Shown here: piece by piece, positions 47,101 to 58,125 of the stretch
Layout of the letters: each line of letters begins with the position of its first letter
Numbering within the stretch: the first letter of the stretch is position 1
Assembly (NCBI GenBank): GCA_033002965.1
Contig: JAURVB010009788.1
Location: 1-64,000, forward strand
Direction: 5' to 3'
Length of the DNA stretch: 64,000 nt
Source of the DNA: Piper betle
Lineage: Eukaryota > Streptophyta > Magnoliopsida > Piperales > Piperaceae
The notes under the pieces: model-generated
Database searches by the model: none
The model's input: only the letters and a program-made list of their open reading frames with translations
Told to the model about the DNA's origin: nothing
Position numbers and translations under genes: made by a program

Positions 47101-47825
47101 ACCACTGGATCGCGGAGCCGACGGTCGCCGGGGGCGGAATCGACAACGTGAGCGCAACGCGGGTGCGGCGTTTGGCACTGCGATCCGGCGTCATGGCGGC
47201 CAAATGATGGTCAGGATTGGTCGGGGAGGCACGACGACGCCGTGGCGGGGCTAGTCGGCGACGATCGGCGGCAGGCCGGCGTCGACAGTGGCGGCGACGA
47301 CAAGCGGAGGGTGGCGCGGCTAGGGTTTGGACGGGGAAGAAGAAAGGAAGTGTCAGGGGGAAGAAAAATAACTGGATGGCAATATCGTAAATAATACTTA
47401 ACTCGTGTCCGGCTTGAGTCAAGAATAATAACTAAGTCATATTAAATCCTAAAAAATCTGGTAAAATTCCCATAAAATCAAACAAATACCAAAACACCAT
47501 AATGATATGCTCTAGAACTATCAACCCACCCAAACTGCCCGTAACGCGGCCTAACGCGGTAAACGGCCTAAAACTAAATCTACGATTCACTACAAATAAA
47601 AATAAAAAAAGTAATTGGCATACTCTTATATATCTGATAACTCATTCTGTTCTGCTATATTAATGACGTTATCATTATATACTTGGGTACGCATGACCCT
47701 CATAGCTCATACACGCGACTGGCGTCGGCTCAGTATACGTGTTCTGAAGCTGACTCGACTCAAAAATAACTCTCGAACTGACTGTTTCTGAATATAAAAC
47801 CCTGACTCGAATCGTGGGTTTTACA
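44146..47825 (-). mobile_element. Complete gypsy (Tekay-like) LTR, 3.68 kb, minus orientation
   Basis: Ends are TGTAACACTCC and GGGTTTTACA on the plus strand, i.e. TGTAAAACCC to GTTACA in element orientation. The left 1 kb matches the LTR at 55099 onward ('gcaataattaaa', 'catcatcgagtatca', 'gatccatgcacctag', 'attacccatg'). The GC-rich section 46620-47400 contains frames of 97-166 aa on both strands with no domain. It looks like LTR leader sequence. The flanking pentamers differ (GTTAG left, TAAGG right), and the right flank is itself LTR sequence. So either this LTR is nested in the next one with its left flank lost, or it results from recombination. Confidence 0.65.
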
Positions 47826-49653
47826 TAAGGTGTTGGAACAGTGTACCTTGGCTGCGCACTAATTTTTTAACTATTCGTACATGGGCTAGAGGACTCGAAA
47901 TAGGCTTGGGTTAGTGGGCCTAGTTAGCTAACATATAGATATTGAGTTCAAAAAAGTTAGGCTCAATTTACTTTGTAAATTTATCTAAGTAGAGTTTACA
48001 AATTGGGTCACTAGATGGGCCGTTTTTGAAGCTATCTAGACCCTAACAATTTGGAAGTTGACAAATGAAATTGGGACCTACCCAAATCGCCCCAAAATTA
48101 CTCACAATTCTATTGAGACATATGGTAAGGTGTGGACCAAGTTTCATTCAAAACCAATACCAATAACCTATTTTAAGGTAATTTAAAACCAGAGTGAAAA
48201 AATTAGCGTTTTCCCCTGCGTCTTGACATTGTTTGGGTAAACACCTTCAAAACAAACCTTGATGATTTTTATCCATTCCCAAAATTGATATATTTAAAGT
48301 ATACACTTATTTGAGAATTATATATTTTTACCAGATTTTATTAGCTTAAAATTGGTAGCTTAACATGTAGCACAATAACTTACCATGCTCATAGTCATAA
48401 ACAATATAGGAAATACAAGGTGTACTTGTGGGTGATGTAAATGACTATTTAGTGGTTAGATTAGGTTTAAAATTTTACCAGAATTCCTAACATCATGATG
48501 AACCACATGGAATGATGTCAATTAATAGATCCTACAAGGTCAGAGAGTTAAAATTGGGGAAAGGGGCGCTTATGTCACTTTAATGGTGAAAGTTGCCACT
48601 TTTCCTTAATTTTTACCCTCATAAATGCACATTATAGGTCATGATAGGTAAAACACCCAACAAAAAACTTGTAGATATATATGTTATGAGTGTAAAAAAA
48701 CTTGAATAGTGAAAAGATATGTTATTATACAAAAATAGTGCATACTTGTGACCTAAGTTTATTCTAAAAAATATATCTGTTTATTTAAATAGCTAAATAA
48801 GATACATGAATGGTTAAAATGCTCCTAACAGGCTGATATACATGTTAGAAAATTCATAAAAATGAAACAAGACAAAAATATAAGAGATAAACATCCAACA
48901 ACGAGCAATAGAGGCAACACAAACCTGAAACTAACGAGGGAAGACAAAGCAGTGGTCCTTTGAGGCATCCAACCTCAAAACTTACTACCACCCTGGAGGT
49001 TAGAAACGTGGAGGAGGGTGATTGGAGCTCCAAGGAGGAAGAAGAAAGCCAAGGAGAGGAGAAGAAGGCTGTTAGGGGTAAGGGGGGAAGGAAAATGTGT
49101 GGTTGGCTTGGTGTTGTCATAGGAATGGGTGTTATACCAAAAAATGTATGGGTTGGATAAAGAGGTATGGGTTGGCTTGGCGATGTCATAGATATAGGTG
49201 TCATACCTAAAGAGGTATGGGATAAAGATATATGGGTTGGGTTAGCTAAAGAGGTATGAGTTGGTGAGTTAGTGAGTTGGCTTAGCCCAAAACCCAAAAA
49301 CTTAGGGTTTTTACCCTAAAGCAAATGGGCCCACCTCAGAAATTGCACTACATGTCCCAAAGAGGGGTTAAGACGGCCTGAAAGTGTAATCAAACATACG
49401 GTAAACACATAAAAGACACACGATAGATGTAGTCCTAACATCTAACTATATACGACTCGACTGGACCAAACATGAAAATGTCAGGCGCACAACATCTAAA
49501 TAGGCATACTGAGCACCAAAGGAGGCCAAGGTCAGGCAACTTACACCATACTATACATGAACCATGACAAGAATGGCTGGAACCTACTAAACTGATTCAA
49601 GATATAATCGAACCGACAATAAAAATCCTCTAGAGGATGGCTCGGGTTTTACA
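47826..49653 (-). repeat. 3' LTR (5' portion) of the Tekay-like element
   Basis: In element orientation it starts TGTAAAACCC at 49653 right after the polypurine tract. It runs through the 'accctaagtttttgggtt' and 'ctccttggagctcc' blocks and breaks off at 'gttccaacacctta' (47826). The continuation of this LTR is found only in the 5' LTR (57046 leftward). The 147-aa minus ORF 48854-49297 is LTR leader, matching the C/T-rich leader at 3060-3560. Confidence 0.65.
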
Positions 49654-49665
49654 ACCTCCCGACTT
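49654..49665 (-). promoter_or_regulatory. Polypurine tract of the Tekay-like element
   Basis: Minus strand AAGTCGGGAGGT directly abuts the LTR start TGTAAAACCC, the expected place for plus-strand priming. Confidence 0.55.
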
Positions 49666-49679
49666 AAAAAAATTCTGTC

Positions 49680-50190
49680 TCAGAATTTCTTTATGGGATG
49701 GACAGTAGAAACATGCCACAACACAAACTTGCAAAATACAATAACACTCAACCAAAACATGAAAGGGTCGCTAATACTTCTATTCGTTGTCCTCCGAAGG
49801 GAAGTGTCTTGGGAAACGCTGCCGTATCTCAACTCATGCTCCCAAGTAGCTTCCTCAACACCTTGTTGCGACCAAAATACCTTCACCAAAGGCACTTCTT
49901 TCCTACGGAGAGTCTTCATTGATCGGTTGAGAATCCGCGTAGCCTCCTCCTTGTTGGAAAGGTGGGACGGCAAGATCTTCATACTCAAGTTAGTGTGATC
50001 AATCGGGTGTGTACTTCTTTAGCATAGATACGTGGAATACAAGGTGCACTGCTAATAGACAAGGTGGGAGTGCAAGCTCATATGCAACCTCCCCAAAATG
50101 CCTCAACACCTCGAACAGGTCAATATACCTTGGACTCAGTTTGCCCCACCTCCCAAAATGCACGCCTCCTTTAGTCAGTGAGACTTTCAA
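49680..50190 (-). pseudogene. Integrase C-terminus and chromodomain-like tail (Tekay-like pol)
   Basis: The frame 50190-49999 reads KLSPRYIDLFEVLRHFGEVAYELALPP followed by AVHLVFHVSMLKKYTPD, the conserved C-terminal part of chromovirus integrases. The adjoining frame (49988-49680) contains RKEVPLVKVFW and VEEATWEHE, the chromodomain-like tail (usual pattern KEI.LVKVLW...EEATWE). The two pieces are in different frames, so at least one frameshift separates them. This tail places the element among chromoviruses. Non-functional. Confidence 0.8.
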
Positions 50191-50229
50191 GAAAATGCAA
50201 TCCTCAGGGGTGAAACTAATGTCCCTATG

Positions 50230-51089
50230 CCTTTAATTTGCATAAGACCTCTATCTATCTTGAGTTGCCAAAGGCCTCTACCTGATCAATTCAACTATTC
50301 TCTGGGAGTCCTAATGCAACTCTGGGCCTACTATCAACGGAGCCAACACGACAATGATTTGCATCGCCTACCACACAATGCCTCGAAGTGTGCCATCCCT
50401 ATGCTAGCTTGGTACCTGTTGTTATGTGCAAACTCCACCAAGGGAAGATGCTCCTCCCATGGTACGCCAAAGTCCATCACACATGGCAGCAACAAGTCTT
50501 GCTAGATCTGAATTATCCTCTCAGACTAGTCGTCGATATATGGATGATAGGCTGTACTAAACTTGGTCTCCATCCCAAGTTCTTGTTGGAAAGATCTCCA
50601 GATGGAAGAGGTGAATCTCAGGTTACTATCGGATACAATCTCCCTAGGAACTCCATGGAGTCGGACAATTTGGTCATGGTATAATATAGCCAACGTAGGC
50701 ATGAGTTAGGTCATACGAATTGGTATAAAGTACGAATTGGTCATATCGACGATAACCCATACTGCATTCATTTGTGGCCTGCAAGGAGGTAGATGTGTGA
50801 CAAAGTTGCACGTGATGAAATCTCACTTCCACTCTGGTGGTGGTAATGGATGTAACAATTCGTCTAGTTTCTGGTGCTCAATCTTAACCTCCTGACAGAC
50901 AAGGCATCATGGCACCATGTTGAAGACGTCCTTCTTGAGCCCTGAACACCAATAAGATTGGTACAAGTCGTAATACATCTTCACAAAGCCTGGGTGCACC
51001 ATGAAGCTTGAGTGATGGGCCTCGTGAAGAATGTCCTTACACAAATGAGGAAACTCTACAACATCTGGCACATTTAACCATCCTCTCAA
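50230..51089 (-). pseudogene. Integrase zinc-binding and catalytic core (Tekay-like pol), degraded
   Basis: The frame 51089-50907 shows the zinc-binding region (ILHEAHHSSFMVHPGFVKMYYDLYQSYW). Translating on in several frames gives recognisable core pieces: DFITCNFVTHLP, RLHGVPREIVSDSNLRFTS, FSTAYHP and PLVEFAHNNRYQASIGMA. The first catalytic Asp (normally in DFITMDFV) is Asn, the second (IVSD) is kept, and the third-acid region has a stop in place of Gln just before SER. Several stops and frameshifts. Confidence 0.75.
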
Positions 51090-51660
51090 TGGTACAAACA
51101 GTCTGCCTCTCTAATCAAGTTGGAATGAGTCCCCTGAAGGAACCATTGCTCTAGCAATTGATCAATTGCTTGAGCCAATCTAATATGGTCTAGCATAGTA
51201 AGACTAATCGTTAGCCTCACTAACACTGCCAAAAGGTGTTGGTTGGCTACATCTTCTCTCTGGTCCTCATACTTTATACCCATAGCTGCCAATCTGGCTC
51301 CACATACTGCTGGCCTCTTGTTCAGGGCATCTACCACCACATTTACCTTACCCAAATGGTAGGCAATGTTAATGTCATGATCTGCTAGGAACTCCAACCA
51401 CCTACATTGTCTACTTTTAGATCCTTCTAGGTGAAGATGTACTTCAAACAGATAGTCTCTCCATAAGCACAGTGCAAACATGACTGCTGCAAGTTTTAAG
51501 TCATGTGTGGGGTAGTTCTGCTCATGCAATTTCAATTGTCGGCAAGCATCAGCTATCACTCTTCCTCTCTACATCAACACACAACCTAGCCCTACACCAA
51601 AGGCATCAGTGTATACTACAAAATCATCATGGCTGTCTGGTAAACTCAACACCGGTGCGG
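51086..51660 (-). pseudogene. RNase H domain (Tekay-like pol), internally deleted
   Basis: The minus strand gives DDFVVYTDA, GLGCVLM then a stop in place of Gln, [28 protein letters not shown] and [17 protein letters not shown]. The last is the family's YHPGKANVVADALSR. The catalytic Asp in YTDA is present. The stretch normally reading 'FTDHKSLKYIFTQKELNLRQ' is replaced by a short HLEGSKSRQ, indicating an in-frame internal deletion. Confidence 0.8.
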
Positions 51661-51899
51661 TAGTGAGTTTCTAGTTCAAAGTTTGGAAACTCCGCTCACA
51701 TGCATCGATCCACATGAATCGCTCCACCTTCCTGATCAGATGTGTGAGAGGGCCTACCAGAGAAGAAAAACCATATATGGACCTCTAATAATAACTGGTG
51801 AAGCCCAAAAAACTCTTTATCTCTATGGCGATAGTAGGTCATTCCCATCTCAATACTTCCTCGACCTTTGTTGGATCCACTACAATTTCAGCCACTGAT

Positions 51900-52721
51900 A
51901 CTACATGTCCCCAAAAGGCAACCTCGGATAGCTAAAACTCACACTTGGAGAGCTTTGCATATAGGCAGTGCTCTTGTAGTGTCCGCAAAGCAATCCTCAA
52001 GTGTGTCTTATGCTTCTCTATGGAACACGAGTAAATCAGGATGTCGTCTACAAATATAATCATGAATTGGTCCAAGTATGGATGTAACACCCGGTTCATG
52101 AGATCCATGAACGTTGCTGGTGAGTTTGTCGGCCCGAAAGGCATGACTAAGAACCTCGTAGCGCCCATACCGATTCCTAAAAGCTATCTTTGGTACATCC
52201 TCCTCTCGTATCCTCAACTGATGGTAGCCTAATTGAAGATCAATCTTCAAATATATAGCTACTCTTCTAAGTTGATCAAACAAATCATCTATCAATGGGA
52301 GGGGATAACGGTTCTTCACCGTAACCTAGTTGAGCATTCTATAATCCATTCACAGCCTCATGCTATCGTCCTTCTTCTTGTCGAAGAGGACCGGACTGCC
52401 CCAAGGTGAGACACTTGGTCTAATGAAGCCCTACTCCAATAGCTCCTGTAACTAAATCTTGAGCTTCCGGAGCTCAACCGGTACCATCCGATATGGTGTC
52501 TTAGAGATAGGTGAGGTATCAGAGACCAAATCAATAGTGAATTCCACCTCTCTGGCAAGTGGTAGTCTAGGCACCTCATTTGGGTAGACATCTGCAAACT
52601 CACTGACCACTGGAATTCGTGCCAGCTCTAGTACTAACTGATCTGGCCCAGCCACAATGGTGGCAAGGAAGACCTCACAACCCCTGTTTATCAATCTTTG
52701 GGTTTGCTGATAGGATATCAA
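51900..52721 (-). pseudogene. Reverse transcriptase (Tekay-like pol), frameshifted
   Basis: Three overlapping frames cover the domain. 52721-52452 has FADVYPNEVPRLPLAREVEF and ISKTPYRMVPVEL, the RT N-terminus. 52319-52008 has [16 protein letters not shown] and [13 protein letters not shown]. 52168-51932 has [20 protein letters not shown] and the catalytic FVDDILIYS (DD at 52043-52048). The catalytic pair is intact, but frameshifts and stops separate the pieces. Confidence 0.85.
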
Positions 52722-52806
52722 ACATCCTCCTCTATCTCTGCCTCTGCCCTAGAATTTAATCTTCACATTCCTCTTTAGTCTAAGCTGAACCTTCTTCTTC
52801 TGGCAA

Positions 52807-53154
52807 TCAATCAATGCTTTGTGATGCATCATCCAATCCATGCCGAATTATTACGACAAACTCCCACATTGGCAAAACTGTCAAATTAGTGAAAAGGAAG
52901 CATTGTTGGATAACCATAGCAACACCTTGCGCACACTCACCATTGGTGTGTATGGCTCCGGTAGGAATTGACACAACCAAGTCATAGCCTAAGTCTTCTA
53001 CAGACAAACCGATCCTATCGACAAATGTCTTGGCTATGAACATACGCGTATTACTATAGTCAAACAATACAACTACAGGTGTAGAGTGGATAGGAAGAGT
53101 ATATCTAATGACAACTACATCTTGAATCATCTCCTTTGCACCCGTAGCATACAT
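52807..53154 (-). pseudogene. Aspartic protease (Tekay-like pol), active site mutated
   Basis: 115-aa open frame resembling gypsy retropepsin. Where the family reads VLFDSGATHSFI, this copy has VLFDYSNTRMFI, so the Asp is kept but the DSG triad is lost. The downstream hydrophobic-rich pattern with DLVVSIPTG fits the family. Catalytically dead by sequence. Confidence 0.7.
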
Positions 53155-53469
53155 CTAGCCCTGCTACTCTGGCCTGCCACCATATATCTGCCCCTCAGCC
53201 TATGCCACATCCTGCATTGGTGCATGCCCAATGTCCAATGCACCTAGGCTAGCCTGCCTCTACTCACCTTGACCTTGACCCCTTTGGGCCTGTTGACCTC
53301 TCTAGCCCTGGTAGCCCCACTATGGTCCCTACATCTGCTATTGCTGGTTGCCTCTCAGCCGCCGCCCTTGAGGCTAGGCTGGTGGTGCAGCAAGAAGTGT
53401 CTGCTGCTCCTATGCAGGCAGTCCTTGTTGCTGCTAGTGGTGCTGCTGGGGCTGGTATTGCTAACACGG

Positions 53470-54794
53470 CTGCCTCGGGCACTCAGCTGCACGGTGCCTC
53501 ATGTCTCTGCACGCAAAGCATGCATTGGCGGCTCTCTTGTAGGCATCTTGGTGGCGTCTGTGGCACTCTTGATGAATTGGGTACTCCTAGAGATAACCTC
53601 AATGTCCCTGGATGCTCTGCTTCTGCTAGGGGGACCTTTGTACATACTACACCTTGGCTGCATACACCATTACTCCACCACCTGTCCTCTATCTTTGCGA
53701 TTGGTGGCCCCACTGATATTGTGCCTTGTTTTTCTACCCCTTATTCCTAGACGGTGTGGTGCCCTTCGCTTGATAGTGCGAGTCATGGGCATGCTCTCAC
53801 TATAGTAAGAGTCCTGGGCACGCCACAGCCTTTCGCAAAATGATGCGCAACCCAGATACAAATTGGGGAGCCCTCTCCCACTCTGATGAGAACCTACCCG
53901 GGGTAAATCTCTCCACCATAATTAACCTGGACTGGTACTCCGTTGCGAACATTACCTCCTGCTGCCTCAAAGATAGGAACTACATCTTCTTCTTCCCATT
54001 GACAGTGGCGGAGAAGTATTGGGAGTAGAAGACCTCCCTAAACTCATCCCATGTAATTTGTTCGAGGGCCCTGCCTTCCAGAAAGGTTGTGTGGGTAGAG
54101 TCTCACCAAAGTCTACCCATGCTATACATAGCCCCAGTGACTTTGTGCACCCATAGCTCTGGAGGACACCCCAGGTGTATCAGCAATGATCTCGCCACAT
54201 CAATCCACTCCAATGTGACCTTAGGATTCATGCTCCCATAGAATAGATAACCCCCATTCTTCAGGAAGCGCTCAAGATCCCAACACCCCCTAGTGTGATG
54301 GGACAGCTCAGGTGATGACTACTTGAGCCCTCTCCAACAACAAAATGACAAGGTCTAGTCGTCTCTGATGCACTGCTAGTCTGTCTGGGTAGCAGACCTC
54401 CCATTGGCATCCCTAGGGCTAGGATCTCATCCAACCCTACAATCGGCTGGACTAGTGGAATATGGGGATACTGAGCTAGCGGCGGTGACGGTACTCACTC
54501 CAGTTTAGAGGCCTCAACAAGTGTCTCTGCACCTGTTAACCTCTTCTCTAGTCTAGCCAAAGCCATGGCCATCTCCCAAACTGTATCCAATAGCCGGACT
54601 ATCTCCTCATGGGATCACTACTAGTCCTCCATGGATCTCATTTTCTTTGCCCTCATGGCCTGCTACTCCTCTTGTAGGACCCTAATCAAGAGTGTATGGG
54701 GATCGGCCATCGGCTCTTGCATAGGTGATGGTGATTGGCCTATTAGGGAACGCCTGCGGCATAGCGGCGGACTACCTCGGCGTCCTCTTGCCAT
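53470..54794 (-). pseudogene. Gag (Tekay-like), degraded, with zinc knuckle
   Basis: A start codon at 54794 opens a short MARGRRGSPP frame about 290 nt after the primer site, soon broken by stops. In 54250-53930 the retrotransposon gag domain is recognisable: ITWDEFREVFYSQYFSATV, FLSLRQQEVMFATEY. Near 53479-53523 a complete zinc knuckle, CFACRDMRHRAAEC (CX2CX4HX4C), is present and is followed by a Gln/Pro-rich tail. At least four in-frame stops. The plus-strand ORFs of 142-178 aa over this region are antisense shadows. Confidence 0.75.
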
Positions 54795-55083
54795 TTGCTC
54801 AGACTATTTGACCACTAACACTAACCACAAACTAATTAACAAAGATGGCTTGCAAACTGCAGCTTGCAAACAAACATCAAAAGGAGGTTAGCAAAAACAC
54901 ACACAAAGACATACCTGCCGGCTAGGCTTTGGATTGGCTCAGGGTGGTGGGGGCTCTTAAACAGAACAACCATAAATAACATATAGGTATACAACATATC
55001 ATATAGGCATATCATATAACATACGACACGCACGTATAACACACGCATTCCTAAGGCGTGCCACCTTAATAGTCAAGAGGTTA
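54795..55083 (-). other. Untranslated leader of the Tekay-like element
   Basis: Between the primer site and the gag start. No conserved motif identified. The 70-aa frame 54836-55048 has no similarity that I recognise. Confidence 0.5.
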
Positions 55084-55095
55084 GTTTTGATACCA
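55084..55095 (-). promoter_or_regulatory. Primer-binding site of the Tekay-like element
   Basis: Minus strand TGGTATCAAAAC, three bases from the LTR end, matches the initiator-Met primer site TGGTATCAGAGC at ten of twelve positions. Confidence 0.75.
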
Positions 55096-55098
55096 AAT

Positions 55099-57293
55099 TA
55101 TAACACCCCAATTCAGCCTGAAGGGATAGACCGAATCGTGATATTACAATTTTGAAGCAACTTGTTGGACTATCGCATACAAACTTTACGGGAGCGGATC
55201 CTCCTTGTAGGCTTAAGATGGACATCATACTTGGTTTTTATAGAATGCACCTAGAATTCATACTACAAAGGTGGATCTCAAACTTAAAGGAATCCTATAT
55301 GAACACCTCTAGTTGTAACAGAGATAGAACCTCCCCTACAACTATGAGCAATGACTTTAAAATGGTCACTTCTAACTGTAGAAGAAGTGGACCCCCACTA
55401 CAGTTTTGAGGTTGCATGCTATTGCATACATCATATTCTAACTACTTAGTTCAAGAGATTAACTTAGGTCTTCTTATTAGTTATATGAAAATGATATGAC
55501 TATTTAAGCAAGGGTTGTGGATACCTGTTTCACATACCCTATGCAAGCAATAATTAAAGCGTTTGAGAAATTATAGAGCATCATCGAGTATCATGGCATC
55601 AAACTCGAATATCCAAACTTCACGTGGGCTTCAATTGGTGTAAACTGTAAACTCCTCCACCCACATTACTCTGATGTGCAAATAGTTGTAGCAATTATGT
55701 TTTGTGTACCTGACTTAGCTCCTCGCCAATTTTGAGGACTCTTGGGCTTATATACCTTGCAAACAATGGTTAGCCTTGCCCAAAGTATAATAACTCTACA
55801 ATAAAATATAATAATATAAAGATAAAATATGCTAGCACAACCATCAAGGCATAAATTTGAATCATACATGGTTCACATAGTTAGGGCATATGTCTGTTAT
55901 ATATTTATCTACAAAATACATAGTCCAAAACAAACAATATAACACAGGGCCCCTGCCAGCACCACATTGAGTTGCCTGATCCATGCACCTAGGCCGGTCA
56001 ATGCAAGGGAACCTCATCAACATTTAATAGAAAAGCACTTTAGTAATCAAATAAATTTGATTACCTGTCCGAATAACTACTGGTAAAAGAAAATGGGTAT
56101 TCCATTACCCATGGGCACTTAGGAAACTTTAGATTTGCCTCACATCGGGTGGTAAGCAAATATACTTAAACAAGTGTCAACGTGCATGCACGGTTCATAT
56201 TTATACATATAACACTTACGCCTTCACATTCTCCATATTACACCCATCTGGATACTCGAGTGGCAAAAGGAACGGTTAAGTTAGTGTCACAAATTCTGAA
56301 AATAGGCTACACTACGTAGTTCCTCATATTTCGCATTACCAAAGGGTTTGAAGGAGCACTTGTGTGGTCCATACATCCTATACATCCTCATAGTCATAAA
56401 AGTCGTAAACCCTCATATTTACACATATAATCTTGGGAGATAATTTAATACTTAGTTTTTAGATCACATCTTTTGAAAACTATCAAGTGGTTTCAACCTT
56501 AAAGTTTTATTAAACACGTGTAGAAAATATGATTAAATAGCCAAACATCGAAGGGATTCAATAAAATGCCACCGATGCTATCCGACGTCTTAAATGCGGT
56601 TAAACTCGACATGTAGGGAGTTAAGCCGAGATCAAGCAAAGGGAAGTCCAACAAACCAGGAAGAGAAGAGCTCCGTATTCTAGTTGGTGAGCTCACCCAT
56701 GATACCTAGCACAGAGGATGGAACCAAAATGAGGCAAAGCCACCAAAAAAGTTCAGCACTTAAAAATTACTTAATTATCTTATTTAATTTCTAAGTGAAG
56801 TGTTAAACCTTATTAAGTAACTTAATTAAGGTTTTTGTTTCATGTTCACTTAGAGGGTTTTAATCAATTCTACGGTTTTAATCAAATAAGCTTACCAGAC
56901 GATTTTTTTGACGGGCTAAACAATGTCTAATTGGGCTAAAATTTAGATAGGTGAGTCTTGACACTCTAAGGTTCATATGTAATTTCCACCATGGCTAGAC
57001 CATGTGCCAATCAAAGGGAGTAACTCTCATTAAGCTCGGCCCTAAGGTGCTGGAACATTGTCCTTGGCATGCGCACAAATTTTGTAACTGTTCATTCACA
57101 GGGATTCCAAATGGGCTTGTGTTAGTGGGCCTAGTTAGCTAACATACGAATCTTGAGTTTAACATGAGTTCTTAGGCAATATTCTTTTATCTATACACAC
57201 ACACACACACATAATAAGCCAAGTATGAGCTACAAGCAACAAATTAATCCATGTTTTGGCCACTAGATAGATCTCGAGACACATATTTTGCAT
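55099..57293 (-). repeat. 5' LTR of the Tekay-like element, 5'-truncated
   Basis: Left edge TATAACACCCC is a one-base decay of TGTAACACC, next to the primer site. It runs right through 'catcatcgagtatcatggc', 'attacccatgggcactt' and 'tctaggtgcatgg'-type blocks shared with 44146 onward. It overlaps the end of the 3' LTR fragment at 'taaggtgctggaacattg' (57046) and stops in the 'cactagatagatctcgagac' region at about 57293. The first 1.5-1.7 kb of this LTR (equivalent to about 48000-49653) is missing, so the element lacks its 5' terminus and a checkable target duplication. Confidence 0.7.
57195..57211. repeat. AC microsatellite
   Basis: (AC)8 within the truncated 5' LTR. Confidence 0.9.
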
Positions 57294-57683
57294 AAATCTA
57301 GAAAAATAATTTCATAAATGGGCATTCTATAAGGTATAGAAATTTTTTTCATATTTGGGACTCAACATTATTAAATTGACATATCCTGAACAAATCACAT
57401 TTCAGTTATAGAATACAGCCCTAAATACTTTCTTAGCCATCTTGTTCCTAGGCTTGAATTTAAGTTAGGCACTGGTTTTTTGTAGTTAGGTTTATTAAAT
57501 TATTAACATTTAAAATAAGGGTTGGGCTTATTTAAATGGTGTAGTTTGCTTCTAAAATAATTTTAACAAATATAATGATAGTAATTTAAAAATAGAATAT
57601 ATGTTTTATAAAAAATAGTTGAATATTATTTAAAAATTAATTTTATACATTGAATAACATATTAACTATATTGTTAAAAATAA

Positions 57684-57728
57684 TTATATATATATATATA
57701 ATATATATATTATTATTATTATTATTAT
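57684..57728. repeat. AT/ATT microsatellite
   Basis: (AT)n followed by (TTA)n. The homologous unit 1 site (31330-31345) has a short (AT)n. Confidence 0.85.
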
Positions 57729-58062
57729 ATAACTTGAGAAACTTGAGAACTCCTATCCTAGCGTGTTGGAGAAGAATTAATGATGATGATGATTCTGAAA
57801 GCAATAACATGATCACTATCAATTTATATCTAATAGTCTAAAACACGAGCTCTAAAGTTCTTAAGTTCTCACCACTGTCATTCTCTTTCTCTCTCTCTAT
57901 ATATATACACACACATACAATAAGTCTAGTATGAGGTGCAAGTAGGCATCTCAATATACATATAGGCAATTAGATAGTTCTTGATATGCGTATTTCGCAT
58001 TTTGAGGTCAATCTAATGGCGATTAATGTTATGAGCCAACTAAAAGCAGCGAATAGTAGATT

Positions 58063-58063
<1 letters not shown>

Positions 58064-58096
<33 letters not shown>

Positions 58097-58125
58097 TATA
58101 TATATATATATATATATATATATCA
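58064..58125. repeat. CT then TA compound microsatellite
   Basis: (CT)15 followed by (TA)12, expanded relative to (CT)9 at the homologous unit 1 position 31662. Confidence 0.9.

Noticed and set aside
46672..47422. ORFs of 97-166 aa on both strands in a GC-rich segment
   Set aside because: They lie inside a complete LTR and have no domain. Similar GC-rich sections without conserved frames occur in other LTRs of the family.
48854..49297. 147-aa minus-strand ORF as a gene
   Set aside because: It is the C/T-rich leader of the gypsy LTR, colinear with the plus-orientation copy at 3060-3560, where the frame is broken.
53269..53805. Plus-strand ORFs of 142 and 178 aa
   Set aside because: Antisense to the gag and zinc-knuckle region of the minus-strand gypsy element.
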